Below, in pieces: positions 24,706 through 32,918 of a stretch of DNA of 64,000 nt. Position numbers and translations under genes: made by a program. The notes beneath the pieces were generated by a model. That model had not been told where the DNA came from. It saw only the letters and a program-made list of their open reading frames with translations, and ran no database searches. Origin of the DNA: JACXVD01 sp020446665 (GTDB taxonomy: Bacteria > Pseudomonadota > Alphaproteobacteria > Sphingomonadales > Sphingomonadaceae); the NCBI GenBank assembly GCA_041396905.1, contig JAWKXQ010000015.1, forward strand, positions 1 to 64,000, written 5' to 3'. Every line of letters starts with the position of its first letter. The stretch's first letter is position 1.

Positions 24706-26463
24706 TCAGGCAGCGATCGCCAGCTTGATCGGCTCGATCTCGCCCGACAGATATTGCTTCTTCGCCTTGGCCCGGCTCAGTTTGCCGCTGCTGGTGCGGG
24801 GCAAGGTGCGCGGCGGGACCAGTTCGACGACACAGTTCATGCCAGTGACGGCGCGGACCTTGTCGCGGATTTCGTCATGCAGCTTCACCCGCTCTTCCGG
24901 ATCGGCGACGCGGCAATGGACCAGCACGGCGGGCACTTCTTCGCCTTCGCCCGTATCGAGCGAGAAAGCGGCAATGTCGCCATGGTTGAAGCCCGGCAAT
25001 TGCTCCACCGCCCATTCGATGTCCTGCGGCCAGTGGTTCTTGCCATTGATGATGATCATGTCCTTGGCGCGGCCGACGATGAACAGATAGCCATCGGCCA
25101 TATAGCCCATATCGCCCGTATCCAGCCAATCGCCCTTGCCATCAGTGCTTGGTACCAGACATTCCTCGGTCGCTTCCGGGTTGCGGAAATAGGAATGCAT
25201 TACGCTGGTTCCACGACACCAGACCTTGCCGATCTGATGGTCGCCCTTGATCTCGTCATTGGCGCCGCGGATCACCACTTCCATGTCGCGGATCGGCTTG
25301 CCGCAATTGACGATGGCGCGATAGCGGGCCGGGCGCGACAGATCGCGCTGCGCGCCGGACAGCGTTTCTTCCTCGACCAGTTCGACCTTGATCCCTTCGC
25401 CCGGCGGCATGACGGTGACGGCCAGCGTGGCCTCTGCCAGACCATAGGATGGGGTGAAGGCATTGGCCCTGAACCCGGCAGAGGCAAAGGCGTTGACGAA
25501 ATTCTGCATCACGTCAGGCCGGATCATGTCGGCGCCATTACCGGCCAGCCGCCAGCGCGACAGGTCAAAACGTTCCGCGACATTGCTCTGGCTGGATATG
25601 CGCCGGGCACAGATGTCATAGCCGAATGTCGGGGAGTAAGAGAGCGTATTGCCCTTGTTGCGGCTGATCAGATCCAGCCATGCCAGCGGGCGACGGGCGA
25701 AATGTTCGGTCTTGAGCAGATCGGCGGAGGCCTGATTTGCGATCAATGACAGGAAGCAGCCGACCAGCCCCATATCGTGATACCAGGGCAGCCAGCTGAC
25801 GCAGCGATCATCTTCGCCAATATCCATCGAATGGGCATGGCCGGCCAGATTGTTGAGCAGTGCCTTGTGCGTTACCGCCACACCTGTCGGGAAGCGGGTC
25901 GAGCCGCTGGAATATTGCAGATAGCAAATATCGTCCGGGCCGACTTCAGGCAGGGTGCATTCAGGGTCTGGCTCTTGGGCGAAATCCTCCCAGCTGGTGC
26001 CGATGCATCCCTGACGGTTAGCGGCAGCCTTGGCCATTTCGCCAATTTCGCCGGGATAGATCAGCATCAGCGGATCGGAACTGTTCAGCTGCACGGAGAG
26101 CTGGTCAATATAGCTTTCCTTGCCGCCAAAGCTGGTCGGCAGGGGCAGCGGCACGGGCCATGCACCGGCATAGACAACACCGCAAAAGAGCGAGGCGAAA
26201 TCTGGCCCGGTTTCCGCGATCAGCGCGATCCGGTCACCCTTGTTCACCCCGGCTGCAATCAGGCGGCGCGCCCAGCCAAGCGCGTCCTCACGCATTTCGC
26301 TATAGGTATAGACCCGCTCCAGCGTTCCGCGCATGTCATGGAAATTGAGCCCTTTGGCGCTGCGCGCGGCATAGTCCACCGCTTCATTGAAGGTGGCAAA
26401 ATCCGACCTGCGGCGCGGCAGGGGGCAATCATTGGGCGTTGGCGTCAGTGCGGCATCAGTCAT
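24706..26463 (-). CDS. Fatty acyl-AMP ligase (FAAL-type)
   Basis: This protein of 585 aa from the ATG at 26463 is an ANL-superfamily adenylating enzyme. It has YLQYSSGSTRFPTGVAVTH (P-loop-like A3), SWLPWYHDMGLVG, the FAAL-type NGADMIRPD and PSYGLAEATLAVT, WLDTGDMGYMADGYLFIVGR and a terminal PRTSSGKLSRAKAK lysine motif. FAALs form acyl-adenylates for transfer to carrier proteins in polyketide, lipopeptide or lipid synthesis. A TTG at 26496 would add 11 residues. No acyl carrier protein or polyketide synthase is adjacent. Confidence 0.9.
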   Translation of the reverse strand: MTDAALTPTPNDCPLPRRRSDFATFNEAVDYAARSAKGLNFHDMRGTLERVYTYSEMREDALGWARRLIAAGVNKGDRIALIAETGPDFASLFCGVVYAGAWPVPLPLPTSFGGKESYIDQLSVQLNSSDPLMLIYPGEIGEMAKAAANRQGCIGTSWEDFAQEPDPECTLPEVGPDDICYLQYSSGSTRFPTGVAVTHKALLNNLAGHAHSMDIGEDDRCVSWLPWYHDMGLVGCFLSLIANQASADLLKTEHFARRPLAWLDLISRNKGNTLSYSPTFGYDICARRISSQSNVAERFDLSRWRLAGNGADMIRPDVMQNFVNAFASAGFRANAFTPSYGLAEATLAVTVMPPGEGIKVELVEEETLSGAQRDLSRPARYRAIVNCGKPIRDMEVVIRGANDEIKGDHQIGKVWCRGTSVMHSYFRNPEATEECLVPSTDGKGDWLDTGDMGYMADGYLFIVGRAKDMIIINGKNHWPQDIEWAVEQLPGFNHGDIAAFSLDTGEGEEVPAVLVHCRVADPEERVKLHDEIRDKVRAVTGMNCVVELVPPRTLPRTSSGKLSRAKAKKQYLSGEIEPIKLAIAA

Positions 26464-26591
26464 GGCTGCGTTGCGAAACCCGTCCTTTTTTGCCAAAAAT
26501 GGCGTTATTACAGTTCCTTGGCGAAACAGACCCCGGCGTCACGCCTTTGAAACTTTCCCATTTCCTAATGAGTGTGGCACGAATAAGGCCA

Positions 26592-27161
26592 ATGAGAGAA
26601 GCCGATCCTGCCGAGCGCCGGAAAAAGCGCCCCCCAAAACCGCTCGATTCCGCGCGTCTGGAGGAGCTTGCCCTAGCCTATGTGGCCCGCTTTGCAACCA
26701 GCGCGGCCAAGCTGCGTACCTATTTGAGACGCAAATTGCGCGAGCGTGGCTGGTCGGAAGAGGGCGAGCCACAGGTGGAGGCGCTGGTCAGTCGCTATGT
26801 CGAACTGGGCTATGTCGATGATGCCAGCTTTGCCCGGATGCGCGCGGGCGGCTTGCTTCAGCGCGGCTATGGCGCAAGGCGCGTGGCGCAGGTGCTGCAT
26901 GCGGACGGGATCGCAGAGGAATTGCGCGAGGATGTTGCGCCCGGCGAGGTAGCGCAGAGGCGCGCTGCGCTGGCGCTGGCCCGGCGGCGGCGTTTCGGGC
27001 CGTTTGGCGAATTGCCTGACCGGGACAGACGGGAAAAGCAGATTGCCGCCATGCTGCGCGCAGGCCATGGCATGGGCCATGTAATCGCGCTAGTGGATGC
27101 GCAAAGCATTGCCGAAGCGGAAGAATGGCTCGCCGAGGCTGAAGAGGATGACATGCCATGA
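26592..27161 (+). CDS. recX: Regulatory protein RecX family
   Basis: This 189-aa helical protein has the tandem RecX helical repeats: LALAYVARFATSAAKLRTYL, LVSRYVELGYVDDASFARM, and a YGARRVAQVLHADGI segment. RecX modulates RecA filament assembly. The ATG at 26592 follows AAGG; an upstream open region from 26439 is not conserved-looking. It overlaps the DUF192 gene by 4 bp and is not beside recA here. Confidence 0.85.
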   Translation: MREADPAERRKKRPPKPLDSARLEELALAYVARFATSAAKLRTYLRRKLRERGWSEEGEPQVEALVSRYVELGYVDDASFARMRAGGLLQRGYGARRVAQVLHADGIAEELREDVAPGEVAQRRAALALARRRRFGPFGELPDRDRREKQIAAMLRAGHGMGHVIALVDAQSIAEAEEWLAEAEEDDMP

Positions 27162-27658
27162 CCCGATTCGCATCTCTGTTGCTGGCGCTTGGCATGCTGG
27201 CTGCCTGTTCCCCGCAGGGGGAAGCCACCACCAGCGCCCCGGTCCGGACGGAAAGCAGCAAGCATCCGGTTTCCGGCCTGGAAGTGGTGCCGCTCACCGT
27301 CACCAGCGGCGGCAAGAGGCACAAGTTCCGGGTGGAAGTGGCGGCCAGCGATGCCGAACAGGGCAGGGGGCTGATGTTCCGCACCGAGCTGGGCCCGGAT
27401 GAAGGGATGATTTTCCCGCGCAAAGTGCCGACCATGGCCAGCTTCTGGATGAAGAACACGCCGCTGCCGCTGGATATCATCTTCATCGGGCCAGACGGAC
27501 GGATCATCAACATAGCCGCCCGCACCACCCCCTATTCGCTTGATCTGGTCAATTCGCAAGGCCCGACCAGCGCGGTGCTGGAACTGATCGGCGGGCGTAC
27601 AGAGGAACTGGGGATCAAGGCGGGGGACAGTGTGGAGTGGCAAGGCCATGAATGGTGA
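27158..27658 (+). CDS. DUF192 domain protein, probable lipoprotein
   Basis: This 166-aa protein has a signal peptide ending in a lipobox (GMLAAC at about residues 12-17). The DUF192 domain shows QGRGLMFRTELGPDEGMIF, FWMKNTPLPLDIIFIGPDG and AVLELIGGRTEELGIKAGD. DUF192 proteins are small secreted beta-rich proteins without a firm function. It starts at the ATGA overlap with recX and precedes the NDUFA12 gene. Confidence 0.85.
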   Translation: MTRFASLLLALGMLAACSPQGEATTSAPVRTESSKHPVSGLEVVPLTVTSGGKRHKFRVEVAASDAEQGRGLMFRTELGPDEGMIFPRKVPTMASFWMKNTPLPLDIIFIGPDGRIINIAARTTPYSLDLVNSQGPTSAVLELIGGRTEELGIKAGDSVEWQGHEW

Positions 27659-27703
27659 CCTTCCGACTTGGCGAAGCGGCTCGAATCGGCTAGTCGCGCG
27701 GCC

Positions 27704-28102
27704 ATGAATTTCCTGATGAAGCTCTTCACCTGGTGGGATGGCGCGACCATCACCACATTGCTCAACAGCGCGATGACCGGCGTGCATGTCGGCACCGATG
27801 CGCAGGGCAATCGCTATTACCGCGGGAAAAAGCCGAATGCGCAAGGGAATGAGCGCCGCTGGGTGATCTATGCTGGCAGCAATGATTCCAGCCGCGTGCC
27901 CGCTGAATGGCATGGCTGGCTGCATGGCGCCGGTGATGATGTGCCGGAAAGCTTCCTGCCGCCCGCGCGTATCTGGGAAGCGGACTATACGCCCAATGTC
28001 ACTGGCTCTCCGGCGGCCTATCGCCCGGCCGGGGCGCTGGAACAGGGGGGCAAGCGCGCCCGTGCCACCGGCGATTACGAGGCGTGGAGCCCGGATGCCT
28101 GA
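27704..28102 (+). CDS. NADH:ubiquinone oxidoreductase NDUFA12-type subunit
   Basis: This 132-aa protein matches the mitochondrial complex I B17.2/NDUFA12 family kept in alphaproteobacteria: VGTDAQGNRYYRGK, RRWVIYAGSNDSSRVPAEWH, WLHG, and the C-terminal WEADYTPNVTGSPAAYRP. It is an accessory subunit that joins the complex I arms. The ATG at 27704 gives the conserved N-terminus FLMKLFTWWDGATI; a TTG at 27668 is less likely. It overlaps the DUF2155 gene by 8 bp, a pairing typical of sphingomonads and relatives. Confidence 0.93.
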   Translation: MNFLMKLFTWWDGATITTLLNSAMTGVHVGTDAQGNRYYRGKKPNAQGNERRWVIYAGSNDSSRVPAEWHGWLHGAGDDVPESFLPPARIWEADYTPNVTGSPAAYRPAGALEQGGKRARATGDYEAWSPDA

Positions 28103-28691
28103 CATGCGCCCAGCGCCAGCTCGATCCCTGCTGGTCCTGCCCTTGCTGGCGCTGATGGCTGCCTGCACTCAAGAGGCCCCGCCGCAGCCCAAGGCGGAAG
28201 CGACGGAAGTGCCCAAGGAATTGCAGTCCACCCCGCCGGCCGCCGTGTCTGACGCGGCGCAGATCGGCACCCCCATGGCAGAGCGTGTGGCAACTTTGGG
28301 CCTGCTCAACAAACGCAACAATCTCTCGCAAGACCTGAAGATGAAGCCCGGCGAATCACGGCGGCTGGGCGATATCATTGTGCGGCTGGATGCCTGCGAG
28401 CGCACAGCGCCGTGGGAAATGCCGCAGGAAACCGGCGCATTCGTGCAAGTGCTGGTGCAACGGCGCGGCGCGGATGATGACAAGTGGGACAAGGTCTTTT
28501 CCGGCTGGCTGTTCAAACGCAGCCCGTCGCTGAATGTGGTCGAACACCCGATCTATGATGTCTGGGTGAAAGATTGCGCGATGCGCTTCCCCGGTGAAGA
28601 TGCGCCCGCTCCGGCGGCTGCTGCATCCCCGGCTCCAGCCTCAACTCCGGCTCCGGCCCCGTCTCCCTCCGCTTCGGCAAACGCGCAATAG
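28095..28691 (+). CDS. DUF2155 domain lipoprotein with Ala/Pro-rich tail
   Basis: This 198-aa protein has a lipoprotein signal (LLVLPLLALMAACTQ). The DUF2155 domain shows LGDIIVRLDACERTAPWE, FVQVLVQRRGADDDKWDKVF, SGWLFKRSPSLN and YDVWVKDCAMRFPG. About 30 residues of Ala/Pro repeats close it. DUF2155 proteins accompany NDUFA12 genes and have no assigned function. The last 139 bp overlap the convergent aat gene on the opposite strand. Start at 28095 is preferred over 28104 because of a GGAG site. Confidence 0.85.
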   Translation: MPDMRPAPARSLLVLPLLALMAACTQEAPPQPKAEATEVPKELQSTPPAAVSDAAQIGTPMAERVATLGLLNKRNNLSQDLKMKPGESRRLGDIIVRLDACERTAPWEMPQETGAFVQVLVQRRGADDDKWDKVFSGWLFKRSPSLNVVEHPIYDVWVKDCAMRFPGEDAPAPAAAASPAPASTPAPAPSPSASANAQ

Positions 28692-29305
28692 GCTTGCGGG
28701 ATGGTCAGCGCCGGGTTGCCCTGCGCCTGTGCCACCAGTTTGCAATAATCGCTCTGATCCAGCGGCATCGCGCCTAGTGAGGCGAGGTGATCGGTCATGA
28801 ACTGGCAATCGAGCAGGCGGAATCCGCCCCGGCGCATCATCGCCACCAGCCAGGCCAGCGCCACTTTGGAGGCATTGTCTGCGCGGCTGAACATGCTTTC
28901 GCCGCAGAACACACGGTCAAAGGATACGCCGTAGAGCCCGCCGACCAGCTTGCCTTCCAGCCAGCATTCGATGGAATGGGCGTGGCCTTCCTCGTTCAGC
29001 ACGCCATAGCTGCGGGCGATGCGCGCGCTGATCCAGCTTTCCGGATGGCCGGGGCGCGGCGCGGCGCAGGCCTGCACGACTTCGGCAAAGGCGGCGTTGC
29101 AGGTGACGGTAAAGTGATCGCGCGCCACCAGCTTGCGCAGGCTCTTGGACAGGTGGAACCCCTCCAGCGGAATAATGGCTCGCTCACGAGGTTCGACCCA
29201 GAATATCTCCGGATCCTCGCGGCTATCGGCCATCGGGAAAATCCCGTTGCGATAGGCCAGCAGCAACAGATCACCGGGGATCAGCGGAGGGGAGGGCGCA
29301 TGCAC
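28553..29305 (-). CDS. aat: Leucyl/phenylalanyl-tRNA--protein transferase
   Basis: This protein of about 250 aa attaches Leu/Phe to N-terminal Arg/Lys as an N-degron tag for ClpAP. Family motifs include LLAYRNGIFPMAD, FWVEPRERAIIPL, HAHSIECWLEGKLVGGLYGV, FCGESMFSRADNASKVAL and LLDCQFMTDHLASLGA. The start is uncertain: GTG at 29305 or TTG at 29338, neither with a clear ribosome site. The C-terminus has a Gly/Ala-rich stretch then SSPGKRIAQSFTQTS and lies antisense to the end of the DUF2155 gene. Confidence 0.92.
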   Translation of the reverse strand: MHAPSPPLIPGDLLLLAYRNGIFPMADSREDPEIFWVEPRERAIIPLEGFHLSKSLRKLVARDHFTVTCNAAFAEVVQACAAPRPGHPESWISARIARSYGVLNEEGHAHSIECWLEGKLVGGLYGVSFDRVFCGESMFSRADNASKVALAWLVAMMRRGGFRLLDCQFMTDHLASLGAMPLDQSDYCKLVAQAQGNPALTIPQAYCAFAEAEGDGAGAGVEAGAGDAAAAGAGASSPGKRIAQSFTQTS

Positions 29306-29394
29306 CGCGCCATGATAGCAAGTCTGGTGCGGTGCCAAAAGGTCATGCTTGCCAAGACAGGTAGGAGTGAGTAGAGGCGCGGCTCGCTAGCTGC

Positions 29395-29470
29395 AGGGGT
29401 GTAGCTCAGCTGGTAGAGCATCGGTCTCCAAAACCGAGGGCCACGGGTTCGAATCCTGTCACCCCTGCCA
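29395..29470 (+). tRNA. trpT: tRNA-Trp (anticodon CCA)
   Basis: A full cloverleaf can be drawn: acceptor AGGGGTG/CACCCCT, D-arm GCTC-AGCTGGTA-GAGC, anticodon loop CTCCAAA, T-arm with GGTTCGAATCC, then G-CCA encoded. It lies upstream of secE-nusG, as in many alphaproteobacteria, but about 2.1 kb of other genes separates them here. Confidence 0.96.
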
Positions 29471-29626
29471 TTCTCCCCGAAAAATTGTGCCCTTTTCACC
29501 GCCTCAGGCGGCGGAGTTCGGCCATTTTGCGCGAATCCTGAACGAATGCCGACCGGGCATTTCAGGAACCTGTAAGGCCAAGCGTGTATTTCTATCGACG
29601 AACGGAATGTTCGAGGAGAAAGAAAT

Positions 29627-29782
29627 ATGTCGAGCCTTACCTTCCGCAGCAGCCGCCCCGATAGCTGGACCATGCCGCGCGCACATCGCGACGCATCGCA
29701 GCGCTACATGGCTTATGGCCCGATCCGCCCGATGGAAGAACCGGGCCTGATCGAAAAGCTCGCCAGTATTTTCCGCCGCTGA
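29627..29782 (+). CDS. Small uncharacterised protein, 51 aa
   Basis: This short reading frame has an excellent GAGGAGAAAGAAAT leader before its ATG. It encodes MSSLTFRSSRPDSW at the start and ends PGLIEKLASIFRR, with Arg, Ser and Pro rich middle. There is no membrane segment or signal. I do not recognise a family. The strong ribosome site and neat position between tRNA-Trp and the AGCS gene support real translation. Confidence 0.6.
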   Translation: MSSLTFRSSRPDSWTMPRAHRDASQRYMAYGPIRPMEEPGLIEKLASIFRR

Positions 29783-29812
29783 CCCCAGCGGCAGCACCCG
29801 GAGAGCCGGAGG

Positions 29813-31351
29813 TCAGTATTCCTCCGGCTCTTCCGGCGTATCGACATGAAAATCCTTGCCCGCAGTCTTGTCGCCTCGTGCCAGCTTGAACACTACGCCT
29901 GACAGCAGGGCCAGCGCCAGCAGGTTTGGCAGGGCCATCGCCGCGTTGGAAATGTCGCCGAAACGCCAGACCAGCTGCGAGGGCAAGGTCGCGCTGAGAT
30001 AGATCATCACGCACCACAGCACGCGCCAGGCGATATGCAGCGCCTTTTCGCCCTTGCGGTTGGATCCCGGCACGCGGTCATAGATGAAGGTGATCGCGCG
30101 CTCGCCGTAATAGGACCATGTGAGCAGCGTGGTGAAGACGAACAGGATCAGCGCAATACTGGCCACCAGCGTACCCAGCGGAACACCGCCGATCAGCGTG
30201 GGGAAGGCGGCAGCAAAGGCACCTGAAGTCGTGACGAAGCCGCTCGCGGCGGTCGTGCCGAGATCGGATTGCCAGACATGCTTCACCGCTTCACCCTGAT
30301 AGGTGAAATCGCCTTCCACTGTCAGGATCACCAGTGCGGTCATGGTGCAGATCACGATCGTATCGATGAAGGTGCCCAGCATCGCCATGCGGCCCTGGGT
30401 TTCGGGATCGTCGGTCTGCGCGACAGCATGGGCAATCGGTGTGGAACCTTGCCCGGCTTCGTTGGAGAACAGCCCGCGCGCCACGCCGGCGCGGATAGCC
30501 AGAATGATCATTGCCCCGGCAAAGCCGCCGCTCGCGCTTTGCGCGTTAAACGCCCCCGAAAAGATGCGGCTGAAGGTTTCCGGGATGTCCTGAATGTTCA
30601 GGATCAGGGCGGTCAGCGCCATGATGATATAGGCAGCTGCCATGATCGGTACGATCTTGTCGGCGACATTGCCGATTGATTTGATCCCGCCAATAATGAC
30701 CACGAACACGGCAATGGCAACGATTGCACCGCCCAGCCAGCGTTCGATCCCGAATAATTCGTTGAGCCCGCTGGCCACTTCATTCGATTGGATCGAATTA
30801 CCCGTGACCAGTGCAGAAAACAGCGTGCCGATGCAGAACACCACCGCCAGCCAGGTCCATTTCGGGCCAAGGCCCATCATGATGTAGCTCATCGGGCCGC
30901 CGCGTTTCACCCCATCGCTGGTGGTTTCGCGGTAACGGATGGCGAGCGCCCCCTCGGCAAAGGCCAGCGCCATGCCAAATAGCGCGGTGATCCACATCCA
31001 GAACACTGCACCCGGCCCGCCCAGTGCGATGGCGGTGGCGACACCGGCAAGATTGCCTGTGCCGACCTGCCCCGAAAGTGCCGTGGAAAGCGCAGCGAAT
31101 GGGGAGATTTCCCCCGATCCCTGACCTTTGCGGCCTGCGAACAGTCCTTTGATGGCGCTGCCGAATTTGATAATGGGGTAAAATCGCAGCCCGATCATGA
31201 ACCACAGGCCCACGCTTAGCAGGATCAGCGCCAGCGGAGGGAAGGCGATGACCTGTTCGCCATTCCAGGTGCCACCCCAGATAAAATCCGAAATGTTGGT
31301 CACCGGTTGAACCAGGCGTTCACCAAGCGTGGCGGATGGGCTGTTAGCCAT
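29813..31351 (-). CDS. Alanine/glycine:cation symporter (AGCS family)
   Basis: This protein of 512 aa from the ATG at 31351 has about ten membrane helices. AGCS signatures include ALSGQVGTGNLAGVATAIAL, GGPGAVFWMWITALFGMA, and GVARGLFSNEAGQGSTPIAH. It imports Ala/Gly with Na+ or H+. A GAGGGGAC site precedes 31351, so the 17-residue upstream extension is not used. It lies between tRNA-Trp and secE on the opposite strand. A 7-bp dyad about 100 bp upstream may be its operator. Confidence 0.93.
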   Translation of the reverse strand: MANSPSATLGERLVQPVTNISDFIWGGTWNGEQVIAFPPLALILLSVGLWFMIGLRFYPIIKFGSAIKGLFAGRKGQGSGEISPFAALSTALSGQVGTGNLAGVATAIALGGPGAVFWMWITALFGMALAFAEGALAIRYRETTSDGVKRGGPMSYIMMGLGPKWTWLAVVFCIGTLFSALVTGNSIQSNEVASGLNELFGIERWLGGAIVAIAVFVVIIGGIKSIGNVADKIVPIMAAAYIIMALTALILNIQDIPETFSRIFSGAFNAQSASGGFAGAMIILAIRAGVARGLFSNEAGQGSTPIAHAVAQTDDPETQGRMAMLGTFIDTIVICTMTALVILTVEGDFTYQGEAVKHVWQSDLGTTAASGFVTTSGAFAAAFPTLIGGVPLGTLVASIALILFVFTTLLTWSYYGERAITFIYDRVPGSNRKGEKALHIAWRVLWCVMIYLSATLPSQLVWRFGDISNAAMALPNLLALALLSGVVFKLARGDKTAGKDFHVDTPEEPEEY

Positions 31352-31451
31352 GCGAATTTCGTCCCCTCGACAATCCCTCGAAAGGACGCAGGCTAGCCAC
31401 ACGCGCCGCGTGGCGCCAGCCCCAAAGTTTCACCCGCAACTGAATGGAGGC

Positions 31452-31469
31452 AGATATGCGCACATATCT
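31452..31469. promoter_or_regulatory. Inverted repeat upstream of the AGCS gene
   Basis: AGATATG-CGCA-CATATCT is a perfect 7-bp dyad with a 4-nt spacer, in the divergent gap between the AGCS symporter and secE. It is a candidate operator; no regulator is nearby. Confidence 0.35.
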
Positions 31470-31527
31470 TGCTTTTCCCATGCACCACGCCTAGATGGGC
31501 GCTGTCTTCCGACATCGGAGAAAAAAT

Positions 31528-31552
31528 TGCCCCTCCCGGACTTGAACCGGGG
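31528..31552 (-). other. tRNA 3'-end-like fragment
   Basis: The reverse strand contains CCCGG-TTCAAGT-CCGGG, a perfect T-arm with a canonical seven-base loop, followed by AGGGGCA, which looks like an acceptor 3' strand. There is no matching 5' acceptor (TGCCCCT), D-arm or anticodon arm within 100 bp, and no CCA. It is a remnant or an attachment-site-like duplicate rather than a working tRNA. Confidence 0.4.
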
Positions 31553-31611
31553 CGGCGATGGACCCATCCCGGAAGGCATGTATGTTCAACAAGGCAGCGA
31601 GAGCTGAAATC

Positions 31612-31806
31612 ATGGCCAAAACCAGCCCCGGCGAATTCATCCGCCAGGTCCGCAGTGAAGCATCCAAAGTGGTGTGGCCCACGCGGCAGGAAACCGTCAC
31701 TACGGCGATTTTCGTGTTTATCATGATGGTGCTGCTCGCGCTGTTCTTCCTCGGCGTCGATACGGTGTTTGGCTGGATTGTGAGCCAGCTGCTGACGCTG
31801 GCCTGA
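31612..31806 (+). CDS. secE: Preprotein translocase subunit SecE
   Basis: This 64-aa protein has the small SecE form: FIRQVRSEASKVVWPTRQET before a single membrane helix (TAIFVFIMMVLLALFFLGVD). It stabilises SecY in the translocon. The ATG at 31612 fits family length; the open frame from 31558 is not conserved-looking. NusG follows after 42 bp, the universal secE-nusG pair. Confidence 0.95.
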   Translation: MAKTSPGEFIRQVRSEASKVVWPTRQETVTTAIFVFIMMVLLALFFLGVDTVFGWIVSQLLTLA

Positions 31807-31848
31807 TCGCCATAGCGCCCAGATATTCTAGACAGGACACAGATTTAC

Positions 31849-32385
31849 ATGGCTCGCTGGTACATCATCCACGCCTATTCCGGTTTCGAGAACAAGGTGC
31901 GCGATTCGATCATTTCCGAAGCGGAACGGCTGGGTCTGGCCGAAGCGGTGGAAGCGGTGGAAGTGCCCACGGAAACCGTCACCGAGGTGAAGCGCGGCAA
32001 GAAGGTTCAGGTCGAGCGTAAATTCATGCCCGGCTATGTGCTGGCCAAGCTGAAAATGACCGATGATGTCTATCACCTTGTGAAGAACACGCCCAAGGTC
32101 ACCGGCTTCCTCGGCACCAATAACAAGCCGCAGCCGATCAGCGAGAAAGAGGCCGCCCGCTATTTCGGCGGCGTCGAAGAAGCCCGCGCCGCACCCAAGA
32201 AAGACATCAGCGTCGATTACGAAATCGGCGATCAGGTCAAGGTGCTCGACGGCCCCTTCGCCAGCTTCAACGGCGTGGTGGAAGAGCTCGATTTCGACAA
32301 GGCGAAGGTCAAGGTCTCCGTCTCCATCTTCGGCCGCGCCACCCCGGTGGAGCTGGACTTCGAACAGGTCGAACTGGTGAAGTAA
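31849..32385 (+). CDS. nusG: Transcription termination/antitermination protein NusG
   Basis: This 178-aa protein has the NGN domain (RWYIIHAYSGFENKVRDSI, KFMPGYVLAKLKM, VTGFLG) and the C-terminal KOW domain (IGDQVKVLDGPFASFNGVVE). It links RNA polymerase to Rho or ribosomal S10. It lies in the secE-nusG-(small gene)-rplK-rplA order, with a terminator right after. Confidence 0.97.
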   Translation: MARWYIIHAYSGFENKVRDSIISEAERLGLAEAVEAVEVPTETVTEVKRGKKVQVERKFMPGYVLAKLKMTDDVYHLVKNTPKVTGFLGTNNKPQPISEKEAARYFGGVEEARAAPKKDISVDYEIGDQVKVLDGPFASFNGVVEELDFDKAKVKVSVSIFGRATPVELDFEQVELVK

Positions 32386-32412
32386 GAGGCTCGCGACTAT
32401 GCGATCTGAAAC

Positions 32413-32446
32413 AGGGGCGCTGCACTGTGAGTGTGGCGCCCCTTTT
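32413..32446 (+). terminator. Terminator after nusG
   Basis: AGGGGCGC (32413-32420) pairs with GCGCCCCT (32436-32443) around a 15-nt loop, followed by T residues. It separates secE-nusG from the downstream small gene and ribosomal genes. Confidence 0.75.
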
Positions 32447-32484
32447 CATTGGCGCTTCCGATCAGGCCGCGCGAGGATGCAGCC

Positions 32485-32667
32485 ATGAAAACCCGCCCCG
32501 CTATCTGCAACCGCAAGCGCCGCTTCGCCAGTGTGGAGGCAGCCGAAGAGGTCGCCCGCACCGCATCCGTCAAACTGCGCGCCTATCGCTGCGCGTTGTG
32601 CAGGCAATATCACCTCACCAGCCGGACCAAGGGGATGAAGACCCCGCGCTGGGAATTGGAGCGGTAG
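32485..32667 (+). CDS. Small CxxC protein, 60 aa
   Basis: This basic protein reads MKTRPAICNRKRRF at the start, then AYRCALCRQYHLTSRTKG, with one Cys-x-x-Cys pair and a further Cys at position 8 that could form half of a zinc site. A GAGGA site lies 7-8 nt before the ATG. It sits between nusG and rplK. I know no function; a nucleic-acid-associated zinc-ribbon-like role is a guess. Confidence 0.65.
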   Translation: MKTRPAICNRKRRFASVEAAEEVARTASVKLRAYRCALCRQYHLTSRTKGMKTPRWELER

Positions 32668-32757
32668 GGCGAAATCACGAGGCCATGCTTTCCCTGCTCG
32701 CCCCTGTCGCCCCATCCCGATATTGAATGTGTGTGTCCGCGCAATTCGGCCAAATTG

Positions 32758-32785
32758 CTTGCATTGTGGGGCAGAATCGCTATGT
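32758..32785 (+). promoter_or_regulatory. Candidate promoter of rplK-rplA
   Basis: CTTGCA (32758-32763) and CTATGT (32780-32785) are 16 bp apart, close to the alphaproteobacterial housekeeping pattern CTTGAC-N17-CTATAT. It lies about 135 bp upstream of rplK, after the nusG terminator. The 251-bp gap holds no other gene. Confidence 0.45.
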
Positions 32786-32918
32786 GCGCGCCTTCTTCCG
32801 GCTTTCGGTCGGGGAAACCGTGCGGGAGGCTTGCTCAGGCAGGCTGCTGGACCGCTTAACATGACGGTGCATTTGCGGGCGCTCCGCGCTGCACCCGACA
32901 GTGTGAAAGGAGGCCATC

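Noticed and set aside
31507..31611. A complete tRNA gene before secE
   Set aside because: Only the T-arm and 3' acceptor strand are present; no 5' half or anticodon arm fits.
32786..32918. L1-binding leader in front of rplK
   Set aside because: An rRNA-like L1 site is known in other bacteria, but I could not draw a convincing mimic here.
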